Of a DNA stretch of 35,980 nt, positions 8,804 to 16,241 are shown in pieces. The notes under the pieces are model-generated. The model saw only the letters and a list, made by a program, of their open reading frames with translations, ran no database searches and was not told the origin of the DNA. This DNA comes from an uncultured Lachnospiraceae bacterium. GTDB taxonomy: Bacteria; Bacillota; Clostridia; Lachnospirales; Lachnospiraceae. Where the stretch lies: positions 1 through 35,980 of the forward strand of contig OMZJ01000032.1 in the NCBI GenBank assembly GCA_900315495.1, given 5' to 3'. The position numbers and the translations under genes are program-made. The first letter of the stretch is position 1, and each line of letters opens with the position of its first letter.

Positions 8804-11800
8804 ATGGAAACCAAATTGCAGGAGAATCTGGAAGACAGAAACGGAAATTATATCCTGCCTTTCTTCTGGCAGCACGGTGAGAGCAAAGAACTGCTGACAG
8901 AAGGAGTGGATCGAATTTTTGAAAGCGGGATCCGGGCCCTGTGCGTGGAATCGCGGCCGCATCCGGATTTTCTGGGTGACCAGTGGTGGAGTGATCTTCG
9001 GACCATCATTGACCGGGCGAAAAGCCATTCGATGCAGGTATGGGTGCTGGATGACGCACATTTCCCCAGCGGTTACTGCAACGGACGGATTGCCAGTGAT
9101 TCCCCGTACCGAAAAGTATACCTGACACACTACGGTATTGATGTTGCGGGCCCGCGTCACGGGTGTTCCTTTCTGGTCGATTTAAAAGCCGGTGAGAAAC
9201 TGATCGGTGTCTTGATTGGCAGAAGGAACCCGGACCGGCCGCATGAATTATCTGAAGTAGCGGATCTCTCGGCAAATGTGGAATCTGGAAAGGTATATGC
9301 TGAAATTCCGGGCGGGTTGTGGACGATTATTGTGATCAAGACGACCTTTGAAGGGACAGGACGGAAGAATTATATCAACACAATCGACAGGGATGCGGTC
9401 GGCTTTTTTATCCATGAGGTTTACGAAGCCCATTATCAGCATTTTGGCGATGAATTCGGCAGGACGTTCGCCGGATTCTTTTCGGACGAACCGGAAATCG
9501 GAAACTGCGGTGGGGAATACGGCTTTCAATCGGTCATCGGCCAGCCGGAAATGAATCTGCCATGGTGTAAAGAAGCGGAAGATCAGCTGAGAAAACTCTG
9601 GCACAAAGATTTTTCCCGGAATATTCTCTCACTGTGGGAAGATATTCAGGATGAGACGGACTGCAGCGAGAAGGCAGAAGAGAATTCTCAGCCGACTCTT
9701 GCAATTTCCCCGATCCACCGCAAAGAGTTTATGGATGTCATTTCCAGACTCTACAGTACGAATTTCTGCTGCCAGATTGGGGACTGGTGCAGAGCGCACG
9801 GGGTTCAGTACATCGGCCATGTCATTGAGGATAATGGAACGCATACGCATCTGGGCCTTGGCACGGGGCATTATTTCAGGGCTCTGAAAGGCCAGGATAT
9901 GGCGGGGATTGATGTCGTACTGCAGCAGCTGCGCCCGGAGATGGACAGCTTCCGTTTCCGCGGGATTGGCGGCAATATGGGTTATGACGGAACATTTTTC
10001 CATTATGTGCTGGCAAATCTCGGAACATCGCTGGCGTCTCTGGATCGTCTGAAGCAGGGCAGAACCATGTGTGAGATTTTCGGAGCTTACGGGTGGAGCG
10101 AAGGCCTGAAAATGATGAAGTGGCTCCTGAATCATATGCTGGTGAATGGAGTCAACTGGTTTGTCCCGCATGCCTTTACCATGAAGGATTTTCCGGATCC
10201 GGACTGCCCGCCCCATTTTTATGCCAGAGGGATGAATCCGCAGTTCCCGTATTTTCGATCTCTGATGCAATATACGAATCGGGTCTGCCACTTGCTTCAG
10301 GGTACGAGAAAAGCCGCACATCTCGCTGTCTTTTATCCTGCGGAACAGGAGTGGATGGGAGGAGAATATACCAGACTGGAAGATATTTGTGAGCTGCTGA
10401 CCAGAAATCAGATTGATTTTCTGATCGTACCGGAAGATTCCCTGGCCGAATGGACAAGATCTATAAGGAGCTCAGTTTCGAGGGCATCTTCTGATCTGCA
10501 CCAGGAAACGGCAACAGCCCTGCAATCAGGCGTGTTGGAAGATCAGCGATCGGATGTATTGACAGTTCAGCAATCAGACGTATTGACAGATCCGCGCTCG
10601 GACGTGTTGGCAGCCCTGCGATCAGGCATATCGGGGGATCAGCGATCAGATGTATTAGCAGATTCGCGATCAGATGTACCGGCGAATCCACAATCAGATA
10701 AATCAATGAACCCGCTTTATGCTGTGACGGATCTTATTGTGCCGGGAAGCACGTACATTTCCGGTGAGACGGCTTCGATCCTCTCTGATGCTGCAGAAAG
10801 CGGCATGAAAATCTGGTGGGTCGGAAAAATGCCGCAGGTCGTTTATCCGGATGAAAACTCCAGACCATTGGACCACTGCATCAGGGCATACCGGCTTATG
10901 ACATGGACGGATTTTTTCACCTCGCTGCAAGGCGATTCGTTCAGGGATATCACGTTGGAAAACTCGGAAAACTGGCTGAGGTATGGCCATTTTGCAGATG
11001 AGAAGGCAGATTATTACCTGTTCTTCAATGAGTCCGATCTTCAATGGATTCGGACGAATGTCTGCTGGAATGAGGATTTACCGGCAGAAAATACGCCGCC
11101 GTGTGGAAAGCAGGAACAGTTCATGGGACAGTCTGTTCAGTGGGCCAGGCGGCAGAACGTACAACAGTCTATGAAGCAGGCAGAACTGCAGTCTATGCAG
11201 CAGTCCATTAAACGGAACGAACAGCAGCCCATGCAGCACTCGGTTCAACAGACTGTTCAGCGACCCGTGCGAAAGAAAACTTTTTACTATGATGCCTGGA
11301 AGAATACCCTGGAAGCCTGCTTTTTCAGGGACGACAGGACACTTGCCCTGCATCTTGCCCCCGGCGAGATGAAAATTGCCTGCCGGATGAAAGCGGAAAT
11401 CCCGGAGGAGTGGGAGACGATCATCTCAGATAGTATGCAAAGGCAGAGGGCTTTTGACTGTGGCTCGGTACAGAATATGACTGTACAAAAGATCCCGGTT
11501 CATGGATGGCAGATCTCAGTCCGGGAGGCCGGACAGAAGGATTTCCATCCGGTACCACAGGAGGGTACGGCAGGAAATTCCGATGCGCTGGGAGATTTCG
11601 GCCGGGAGCATCCGTCCTTTTCCGGAACGATACGTTATGAGATAACGTTTTCTCTGGATCCATTGAAATCCGGTATCCAGTACGCAGATCTGGATCTTGG
11701 GGAAGTATATGAGACGGCCCGCGTTTGGATGAACGGCGAAGATGCCGGAACTGTGATTTCTCCGCCATATCGGTTCAACGTGGACAAGCTTTTGAAGCAG

Positions 11801-11938
11801 GGGAGAAATCTACTTCGCATTGAGGTTACCAATACACTGGTCAACCGACAGAGAGATTTTCTGTCCAGAAGCATGCCGGTGGAACCTTCAGGAATACTGG
11901 GCCCGATCATTCTCAGGGTGATAACGCATTCGGTATGA
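8804..11938 (+). CDS. Large glycoside hydrolase, GH106 (alpha-L-rhamnosidase)-like
   Basis: A 1044-aa protein without signal peptide. The N-terminal barrel start (LPFFWQHGE, CVESRPHPDF, VWVLDDAHFPSGY) matches the layout of GH106-like rhamnosidases, with later motifs FFSDEPEIG and HVIEDNGTH. The C-terminal ~100 residues look like a galactose-binding beta-sandwich (LDLGEVYETARVWMNGEDAG). Two unusual low-complexity insertions interrupt the protein at residues 575-638 and 774-821 (separate entries). Because it is cytoplasmic and tightly coupled to the transporter, it probably trims imported oligosaccharides, perhaps rhamnose-containing pectin fragments. The fold assignment is by motif resemblance; the exact family and substrate are less certain. 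Confidence 0.75.
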   Translation: METKLQENLEDRNGNYILPFFWQHGESKELLTEGVDRIFESGIRALCVESRPHPDFLGDQWWSDLRTIIDRAKSHSMQVWVLDDAHFPSGYCNGRIASDSPYRKVYLTHYGIDVAGPRHGCSFLVDLKAGEKLIGVLIGRRNPDRPHELSEVADLSANVESGKVYAEIPGGLWTIIVIKTTFEGTGRKNYINTIDRDAVGFFIHEVYEAHYQHFGDEFGRTFAGFFSDEPEIGNCGGEYGFQSVIGQPEMNLPWCKEAEDQLRKLWHKDFSRNILSLWEDIQDETDCSEKAEENSQPTLAISPIHRKEFMDVISRLYSTNFCCQIGDWCRAHGVQYIGHVIEDNGTHTHLGLGTGHYFRALKGQDMAGIDVVLQQLRPEMDSFRFRGIGGNMGYDGTFFHYVLANLGTSLASLDRLKQGRTMCEIFGAYGWSEGLKMMKWLLNHMLVNGVNWFVPHAFTMKDFPDPDCPPHFYARGMNPQFPYFRSLMQYTNRVCHLLQGTRKAAHLAVFYPAEQEWMGGEYTRLEDICELLTRNQIDFLIVPEDSLAEWTRSIRSSVSRASSDLHQETATALQSGVLEDQRSDVLTVQQSDVLTDPRSDVLAALRSGISGDQRSDVLADSRSDVPANPQSDKSMNPLYAVTDLIVPGSTYISGETASILSDAAESGMKIWWVGKMPQVVYPDENSRPLDHCIRAYRLMTWTDFFTSLQGDSFRDITLENSENWLRYGHFADEKADYYLFFNESDLQWIRTNVCWNEDLPAENTPPCGKQEQFMGQSVQWARRQNVQQSMKQAELQSMQQSIKRNEQQPMQHSVQQTVQRPVRKKTFYYDAWKNTLEACFFRDDRTLALHLAPGEMKIACRMKAEIPEEWETIISDSMQRQRAFDCGSVQNMTVQKIPVHGWQISVREAGQKDFHPVPQEGTAGNSDALGDFGREHPSFSGTIRYEITFSLDPLKSGIQYADLDLGEVYETARVWMNGEDAGTVISPPYRFNVDKLLKQGRNLLRIEVTNTLVNRQRDFLSRSMPVEPSGILGPIILRVITHSV
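10526..10717 (+). repeat. 24-bp x 8 in-frame tandem repeat inside the glycoside hydrolase
   Basis: Eight consecutive 8-codon units (residues 575-638) fit S-[DG]-x-x-x-x-x-[RQL]: SGVLEDQR, SDVLTVQQ, SDVLTDPR, SDVLAALR, SGISGDQR, SDVLADSR, SDVPANPQ, SDKSMNPL. The period is exactly 24 bp and the frame is kept. The block lies between FLIVPEDSL and LIVPGSTY, which are adjacent in the expected fold, so it looks like an expanded loop. The DNA copies diverge, the last two most. Confidence 0.9.
11123..11266 (+). repeat. 36-bp x 4 in-frame Gln-rich tandem repeat inside the glycoside hydrolase
   Basis: Four 12-residue units (774-821): MGQSVQWARRQN, VQQSMKQAELQS, MQQSIKRNEQQP, MQHSVQQTVQRP. The pattern is [MV]-x-[QH]-S-[VMI]-[QK] followed by a variable Gln/Arg-rich half. 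The block sits in another predicted surface loop, just before KKTFYYDAW. It is unrelated in sequence and period to the first repeat. Confidence 0.88.
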
Positions 11939-11940
11939 AA

Positions 11941-11984
11941 AGACAATGGGTACGCAGGACTTGCATCCTGCGTACCCATTGTCT
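11941..11984 (+). terminator. Perfect 19-bp stem hairpin after the glycoside hydrolase
   Basis: AGACAATGGGTACGCAGGA (11941-11959) and its exact complement (11966-11984) flank a 6-nt loop. It begins 2 nt after the hydrolase stop. The following bases (CGTATAAAAAACG) are not a T-tract, so termination may be weak or Rho-assisted. The position at the 3' end of the operon supports a terminator or 3'-end protector. Confidence 0.65.
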
Positions 11985-12090
11985 CGTATAAAAAACGAAG
12001 CACCGTCGTACTTTTTTGGGAAGTTCACAAGTGATTGATCCAGGTTGAAGCATGTGTTCTACACGGCATAAAATGATAAAAAATAAGAAA

Positions 12091-12112
12091 TTTATGCTAT
12101 CAATAGCATAAA
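12091..12112. promoter_or_regulatory. Operator-like palindrome upstream of the ATPase gene
   Basis: A perfect 10-bp inverted repeat, TTTATGCTAT and ATAGCATAAA with CA between, lies 51 bp before the ATPase start. The half-site ATGCTATC recurs at 12133-12140 next to the start, and GGCATAAA occurs at 12065. This suggests binding of a dimeric repressor, possibly with several sites. No regulator gene is adjacent. Confidence 0.5.
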
Positions 12113-12113
12113 C

Positions 12114-12142
12114 TTGAAAATTTCACGATAAAATGCTATCCT
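12114..12142 (+). promoter_or_regulatory. Possible promoter of the DUF4143-type ATPase gene
   Basis: TTGAAA (12114-12119) is followed after 17 bp by TATCCT (12137-12142). The start would lie very near the ribosome binding site GGAGG (12151-12155), leaving a short leader, and the repeated ATGCTATC half-site overlaps the -10 region. The -10 match is poor. Confidence 0.3.
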
Positions 12143-12163
12143 TAGCTTATGGAGGTGCAGGAT

Positions 12164-13483
12164 ATGATCCGTAACCATACGCTGAAACAAAGAGATTGGT
12201 ATCTGAATAAGCTGATTGCATTTCAGGATACGGAACCTGTGAAAGTGGTGACCGGAATCAGGCGCTGCGGGAAGTCGAGCCTTTTAAAACTTATGACGGC
12301 ACATTTCCTGGAGAGCGGGATCCGTGAAGATCAGATCCTGGAGATGAATTTTGAGTCCCATGATTTTTCAAAGATGTCGGGTGATGACTTTTACCAATAT
12401 GTAAAGGGTCATACCCTGCCCGACAGGAGGATGTATTACTTCTTTGATGAAGTGCAGCATGTACCCGGCTGGGAGAACGCTGTGAATTCCTTCCGCGTGG
12501 ATTTTGACTGCGATATCTATGTGACGGGATCGAATGCTTACATGCTTTCCTCTGAGTATGCCACGTACCTTTCCGGCAGAATGATTGAAATAAAAATGCT
12601 GCCGCTCTCTTTCGCAGAATTCATAAAATTTTACGGATTTGAAATCCGGGAGATCCGGGGAGCATTTGGAGAGACAAGAAAAGCGGTCTGGGATGCGAAT
12701 GGCGAGCGTTACGAGTTAAGGGAGGTGTTCAATGCCTACCTGCGGTTTGGCGGGATGCCGGGGATCGCTGATGTCGGACTGAATCAGGAACGTGCGCTTA
12801 TCCTTCTGGAAGGTATTTATTCAACTGTCATCATGCGGGATATTCTGGAGAGAGAAAGCCGGAAGGGTGAAAGAAGAGTCTCAGATCCGGAACTTCTGAA
12901 TAAGGTCGCTTTGTTCCTTGCCGATAATATCGGCAGCACGATTTCTGTTTCGTCGATCGGGAATGTTCTTGTCAATGAAGGACTGCTGGAAAGCGGAAAT
13001 CGGAAGGGTGCACCGAGTGCGCATACCATTCAGGCGTATGTCCGTGCCCTGCAGGAAGCATATGTCTTTTATGGCATTAAGCGGTTTGATGTCAGAGGCA
13101 AAGAATTTCTCCGGACGCAGGGCAAGTATTATATCGTCGATATCGGCCTCAGAAATTACCTGCTGGGCTTCCGGGACCGGGATATCGGACACGTGCTTGA
13201 GAATATTGTATATTTTGAACTTCTGCGGCGCGGTTTCGATGTCGCTGTTGGGAAGGTGGACAACAGCGAGATTGATTTTATTGCGACAAAAGCAGACAGC
13301 AAAATGTATGTGCAGGTGACCGAATCCATGACAAGTGAGGAAGTTCGGAAAAGAGAACTGGCACCGCTTCAGAAAATCCGTGATAACTATGAGAAAATCG
13401 TTCTTTCTCTGGAACCCGGTCTGGAGACAACCTACGAAGGGATCCGTTCGGTACAGCTGATCGACTGGCTCTTGTCAGAATAA
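12164..13483 (+). CDS. ATP-binding protein, AAA_14/DUF4143 family
   Basis: A 439-aa cytoplasmic ATPase. Walker A is GIRRCGKS (31-38), Walker B YYFFDEVQ with Asp95-Glu96, and a sensor-like VTGSNAYML follows, then the conserved LSGRM. The C-terminal part is DUF4143, which resembles restriction-endonuclease-like folds: LENIVYFELLRRG, then SEIDFIA and MYVQVTES, where the usual Lys of a PD-(D/E)xK core appears replaced by Thr. I prefer the ATG at 12164 (GGAGG 8 nt upstream) over the one at 12149, which lies before that site. The family is common and mostly uncharacterised. Here it opens a stretch rich in defence-like genes. Confidence 0.9.
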   Translation: MIRNHTLKQRDWYLNKLIAFQDTEPVKVVTGIRRCGKSSLLKLMTAHFLESGIREDQILEMNFESHDFSKMSGDDFYQYVKGHTLPDRRMYYFFDEVQHVPGWENAVNSFRVDFDCDIYVTGSNAYMLSSEYATYLSGRMIEIKMLPLSFAEFIKFYGFEIREIRGAFGETRKAVWDANGERYELREVFNAYLRFGGMPGIADVGLNQERALILLEGIYSTVIMRDILERESRKGERRVSDPELLNKVALFLADNIGSTISVSSIGNVLVNEGLLESGNRKGAPSAHTIQAYVRALQEAYVFYGIKRFDVRGKEFLRTQGKYYIVDIGLRNYLLGFRDRDIGHVLENIVYFELLRRGFDVAVGKVDNSEIDFIATKADSKMYVQVTESMTSEEVRKRELAPLQKIRDNYEKIVLSLEPGLETTYEGIRSVQLIDWLLSE

Positions 13484-13524
13484 TTCAGGTTGGGTGAAAA
13501 TCAGAATTCATCAGTCATGCAGAT

Positions 13525-13546
13525 CCCCGGAGAATTGTCTCCGGGG
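13525..13546 (+). terminator. Intrinsic terminator-like hairpin after the ATPase gene
   Basis: A 9-bp GC-rich stem, CCCCGGAGA/TCTCCGGGG, with loop ATTG is followed by TGTTTGCTG. The T-run is short, so efficiency is uncertain. It lies in the 391-bp gap 13484-13874, which otherwise contains only the promoter below and no supported gene. Confidence 0.55.
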
Positions 13547-13676
13547 TGTTTGCTGCCTCCGGAAGATCCGCGAGACGTGATTGATATCATCTGAACCATA
13601 CACGGAAAGAGAGAGGGGAAGGAAAAATGCGGCGCCGGAATGGACGCCTAATTTTGTTGCAGGGAAGAAAAAACGA

Positions 13677-13705
13677 TTGAATGCGGCGGCCGCCCTCACT
13701 ATAAT
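13677..13705 (+). promoter_or_regulatory. Promoter for the TIR gene unit
   Basis: TTGAAT (13677-13682), a 17-bp spacer, and a consensus TATAAT (13700-13705) lie about 170 bp before the TIR gene. The spacing and perfect -10 box make this a good housekeeping promoter. It implies a leader of about 160 nt. Confidence 0.55.
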
Positions 13706-13874
13706 TTAACATAGATTTTTCCGGATTCATGCAAAATTCCGGGCGATTGGAATGGTACCCCTTTGTCCGCGGCTTCCTGTTTCCCGCCTTGGATTGCTGT
13801 CATGGAATATCAGCAGGAAGCATGTCATCCGGATCGCAGGACAGCGGGTTGAGGAATATTGAAGGAGTCATCTG

Positions 13875-14948
13875 ATGCTTTTTATTCTGTTCGGTGGGAC
13901 ATTGGAGACCGGTTATCGGAGCCGGACCTTTTTTCGGAGGAAGGGGTTCGAGGTAGTCAGGAAATACAATTATGTGGAGGAGAAATCCGCAATCTTTGCA
14001 GGTCAGTACAAGAATCCGCAGGGAGTCTACAAGGACTGGTTCAATGATAAGGTTTACGTGACGAAGGAAGAATATGCGAAGTGCAATTTCAAATACGGGC
14101 TGGACGGCGTTGCGCTGGGGTTCAACAGGCAGCAGATCATGGATGCCATTCAGGGAACCGTGGACCGCATTCTGACCGTCGGCGCGTCCGCGATCGAATT
14201 CATGGAGCAGCTGAAGAAGGCCTACGGCAATTATGTGACGCTGATCTATCTGTATGTGGAGGACAGCTGCTATGAGAAAATGGTTTCGGCGCAGCCCGGG
14301 ATCAGTGACGAGGAGCGGGAGATCCGAATCGCCGCCGGGAAGAAGATGCAGCAGGTCTACCTGAAATACTGCCGGCTGTTTGATGAGGTGGTGATCTATA
14401 CGGGAGAGGGGACGGTCTTTGACGACCAGGCCGTGGCAGATCAGTTCGACGAGATCATTAAGCGGCGGAAAAAGGTGGAGCTGGCGCTGAACGAAAAGCA
14501 GTATGTGCAGCTTCCCTATGTGGGGTCGGAGCCCTACATCTTTGTCTGCTACAGCCATGGAAACAAGGATCAGGTGGATCCGGTCCTCGGCATGCTCCAG
14601 AGAAAGGGATATCGAATCTGGTATGACGAGGGAATCTCGGGCGGTGCAAGCTGGCGGCTGATGATCAAGGACCGGATCAAACATGCGGAATGTGTCCTGC
14701 TGTTCTCCTCCGAGGAGTCTGTGCGCTCGGTTTCGATCGCCATTGAAATCACGACGGCCTGCAACTTTGAAGTGCCGGTGGTCTGCGTGTCACTGGACGG
14801 CGCGGAATTTGACGAGACGATCGAGGAAGAGATCAACCAGGATCAGAAGGTGGAACTGGGTGAGGACCCGGGGACTTTTGAGAACAAGATCATCAAGACC
14901 CTGCCCGGAAACTGCCGGGTTTACGGCTCCGCATACCGGCAGCTGTGA
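13875..14948 (+). CDS. Degenerate guanylate-kinase-like domain fused to a C-terminal TIR domain
   Basis: A 357-aa protein. The C-terminal ~220-330 region is a TIR domain: PYIFVCYSHGNKD, the BB-loop-like WYDEGISGGASW, LLFSSEES, and SIAIEITTACNFEVPVVCVSLD (key parts), with Glu291 in the position of the NADase catalytic Glu. The N-terminal ~210 residues resemble a guanylate kinase/PhnN-like NMP kinase: a strand and loop where the P-loop should be (FILFGGTLETG), VYVTKEEYAK, GLDGVALGF, DRILTVGASAIEFM, TLIYLYVED and FDEVVIYTG. The P-loop Lys-Ser/Thr is missing, so this part is probably a sensor or binding module rather than an enzyme. AAGGAG lies 7 nt before the ATG. The guanylate-kinase relation is my inference from motif order; TIR is confident. 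Confidence 0.85.
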   Translation: MLFILFGGTLETGYRSRTFFRRKGFEVVRKYNYVEEKSAIFAGQYKNPQGVYKDWFNDKVYVTKEEYAKCNFKYGLDGVALGFNRQQIMDAIQGTVDRILTVGASAIEFMEQLKKAYGNYVTLIYLYVEDSCYEKMVSAQPGISDEEREIRIAAGKKMQQVYLKYCRLFDEVVIYTGEGTVFDDQAVADQFDEIIKRRKKVELALNEKQYVQLPYVGSEPYIFVCYSHGNKDQVDPVLGMLQRKGYRIWYDEGISGGASWRLMIKDRIKHAECVLLFSSEESVRSVSIAIEITTACNFEVPVVCVSLDGAEFDETIEEEINQDQKVELGEDPGTFENKIIKTLPGNCRVYGSAYRQL

Positions 14949-14971
14949 GATGCGGGATGAGGAGAAAGCAG

Positions 14972-15919
14972 ATGAAAGCGGTCATCATGGAGTCGCTCGG
15001 AATCAGCGCACAGGAACTGGAAGCGCTGGAAAAGCCTTTTGCGGCGGAGGGAGTGGAGTTTGTTTCGTATGACAGAACGGCCGACACCGGAAAAATGGCG
15101 GAGGAGGCAGGGGACGCGGATGTGATGATTCTTGCCAACATGCCCATGCCGGCTGAGGTCATCCGGGCTTGCTGCAATCTGAAATTCATTGATGTGGCAT
15201 TCACCGGGGTGGACCATGTCGGCCTGGATGCGGCCAGGGAGAAGGGAATCGCCGTCAGCAATGCATCCGGCTATTCCAATGAGGCGGTCGCGGAACTGAC
15301 GCTCGGCACGGTTCTGGCCCTGTATCGGAATCTTCGTGCGGCGGAGGACCGCTGCCGTGCAGGCGGCACCAAAGACGGCCTGATCGGCTGCGAAATCAGG
15401 GGCAAAACGGTGGGGATCATCGGGCTTGGAAAGATCGGAAGAAGAACGGCCGAACTCTTCCATGCGTTCGGAGCGCAGATCCTTTTCTGCAACCGAAGAA
15501 CACTTGCGGATGCGCCGGAGCACGCCCGCCAGGTATCGATGGAGGAGCTTCTGGCGTCTTCCGATATTGTTGTTCTGCACTGCCCGCTGAACGAATCCAC
15601 CAGAGGCATGATCAATGCGGAGAAACTTTCCCGGATGAAATCCTCCGCGATCCTTGTCAACATGGCAAGAGGGCCGGTTGTGGTGTCCGCCGATCTTGCC
15701 CGCGCACTGCGCGAGGGAACCATCCGCGGGGCGGCCGTCGATGTCTTTGACAGAGAGCCTCCGCTGGATGCCGCCGAACCGCTGCTTGAGGCGCCGCACA
15801 CGCTCCTGACGCCGCACATCGCGTTTGCCACACAGGAATCGATGACCCTGCGCGCCGGGATTGTGTTTGACAACCTCCGCGCCTGGCTGGACGGGAAGCA
15901 GCAGAATGTGATCCTCTGA
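14972..15919 (+). CDS. D-isomer-specific 2-hydroxyacid dehydrogenase
   Basis: A 315-aa NAD-dependent dehydrogenase. The Rossmann motif is GLGKIG (151-156). The catalytic triad is in place: Arg233 in NMARGP, Glu262 in DVFDREPP and His282 in TPHIAFAT. The family reduces 2-keto acids to D-2-hydroxy acids or the reverse; the substrate cannot be read here. I chose the ATG at 14972 (GAGGAG upstream) over an earlier ATG at 14945 that overlaps the TIR gene. It begins only 23 nt after the TIR stop, so the two are almost certainly co-transcribed. A role in NAD(H) balance or ligand production for the TIR system is possible but unproven. Confidence 0.92.
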   Translation: MKAVIMESLGISAQELEALEKPFAAEGVEFVSYDRTADTGKMAEEAGDADVMILANMPMPAEVIRACCNLKFIDVAFTGVDHVGLDAAREKGIAVSNASGYSNEAVAELTLGTVLALYRNLRAAEDRCRAGGTKDGLIGCEIRGKTVGIIGLGKIGRRTAELFHAFGAQILFCNRRTLADAPEHARQVSMEELLASSDIVVLHCPLNESTRGMINAEKLSRMKSSAILVNMARGPVVVSADLARALREGTIRGAAVDVFDREPPLDAAEPLLEAPHTLLTPHIAFATQESMTLRAGIVFDNLRAWLDGKQQNVIL

Positions 15920-16028
15920 GATCGTGGATGGAGAATGCGGACGGAGACCGCAGACGGAAAACCGGCGGTTGTTCTGATTTTTCTTCTGTGCCAGGATGAA
16001 TCACGGCATATGGAGGAGCAATCTGGTG

Positions 16029-16069
16029 CACCACGCCTGCGGTGCCCTTCGGGGCATTCGGGCGTGGTG
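16029..16069 (+). terminator. Terminator-like nested hairpin after the dehydrogenase gene
   Basis: An outer 9-bp stem CACCACGCC/GGCGTGGTG encloses an inner TGCCC-TTCG-GGGCA hairpin. The downstream sequence is TATTTGTAT, moderately T-rich. It lies in the 322-bp gap 15920-16241, which otherwise shows only the promoter below. Confidence 0.6.
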
Positions 16070-16160
16070 TATTTGTATCCGGGTGAACAGGCCGCGCAAA
16101 CGGCCGTCCGGGCCGGGTTCCGCCGCAGAATGCGAAAATGGCCTGTACAGGAAGTATATA

Positions 16161-16189
16161 TTGCAAATAACCGGCCCCAATGATAATAT
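16161..16189 (+). promoter_or_regulatory. Promoter for the ATPase/RloB pair
   Basis: TTGCAA (16161-16166) and TAATAT (16184-16189) are 17 bp apart, in an AT-rich patch about 53 bp before the ATPase start. A plausible but not perfect housekeeping promoter. Confidence 0.45.
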
Positions 16190-16241
16190 ATAAATGCAGG
16201 CTGTTATTGCGAGAAAATTGCAGCAGAGAGGTGGAAATCAT

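Noticed and set aside
10526..10717. Possible CRISPR array
   Set aside because: The 24-bp units are contiguous, without spacers, and encode a regular peptide in frame.
13684..13705. GCGGCCGC followed by CTCACTATA, resembling a NotI site and part of a T7 promoter, as in a cloning vector
   Set aside because: Only nine bases match, the T7 consensus is not completed on either side, and the flanks are coherent genomic sequence with a natural TATAAT.
15935..16183. 82-aa open frame between the dehydrogenase and the ATPase
   Set aside because: It spans the terminator hairpin and overlaps the next promoter; no domain seen.
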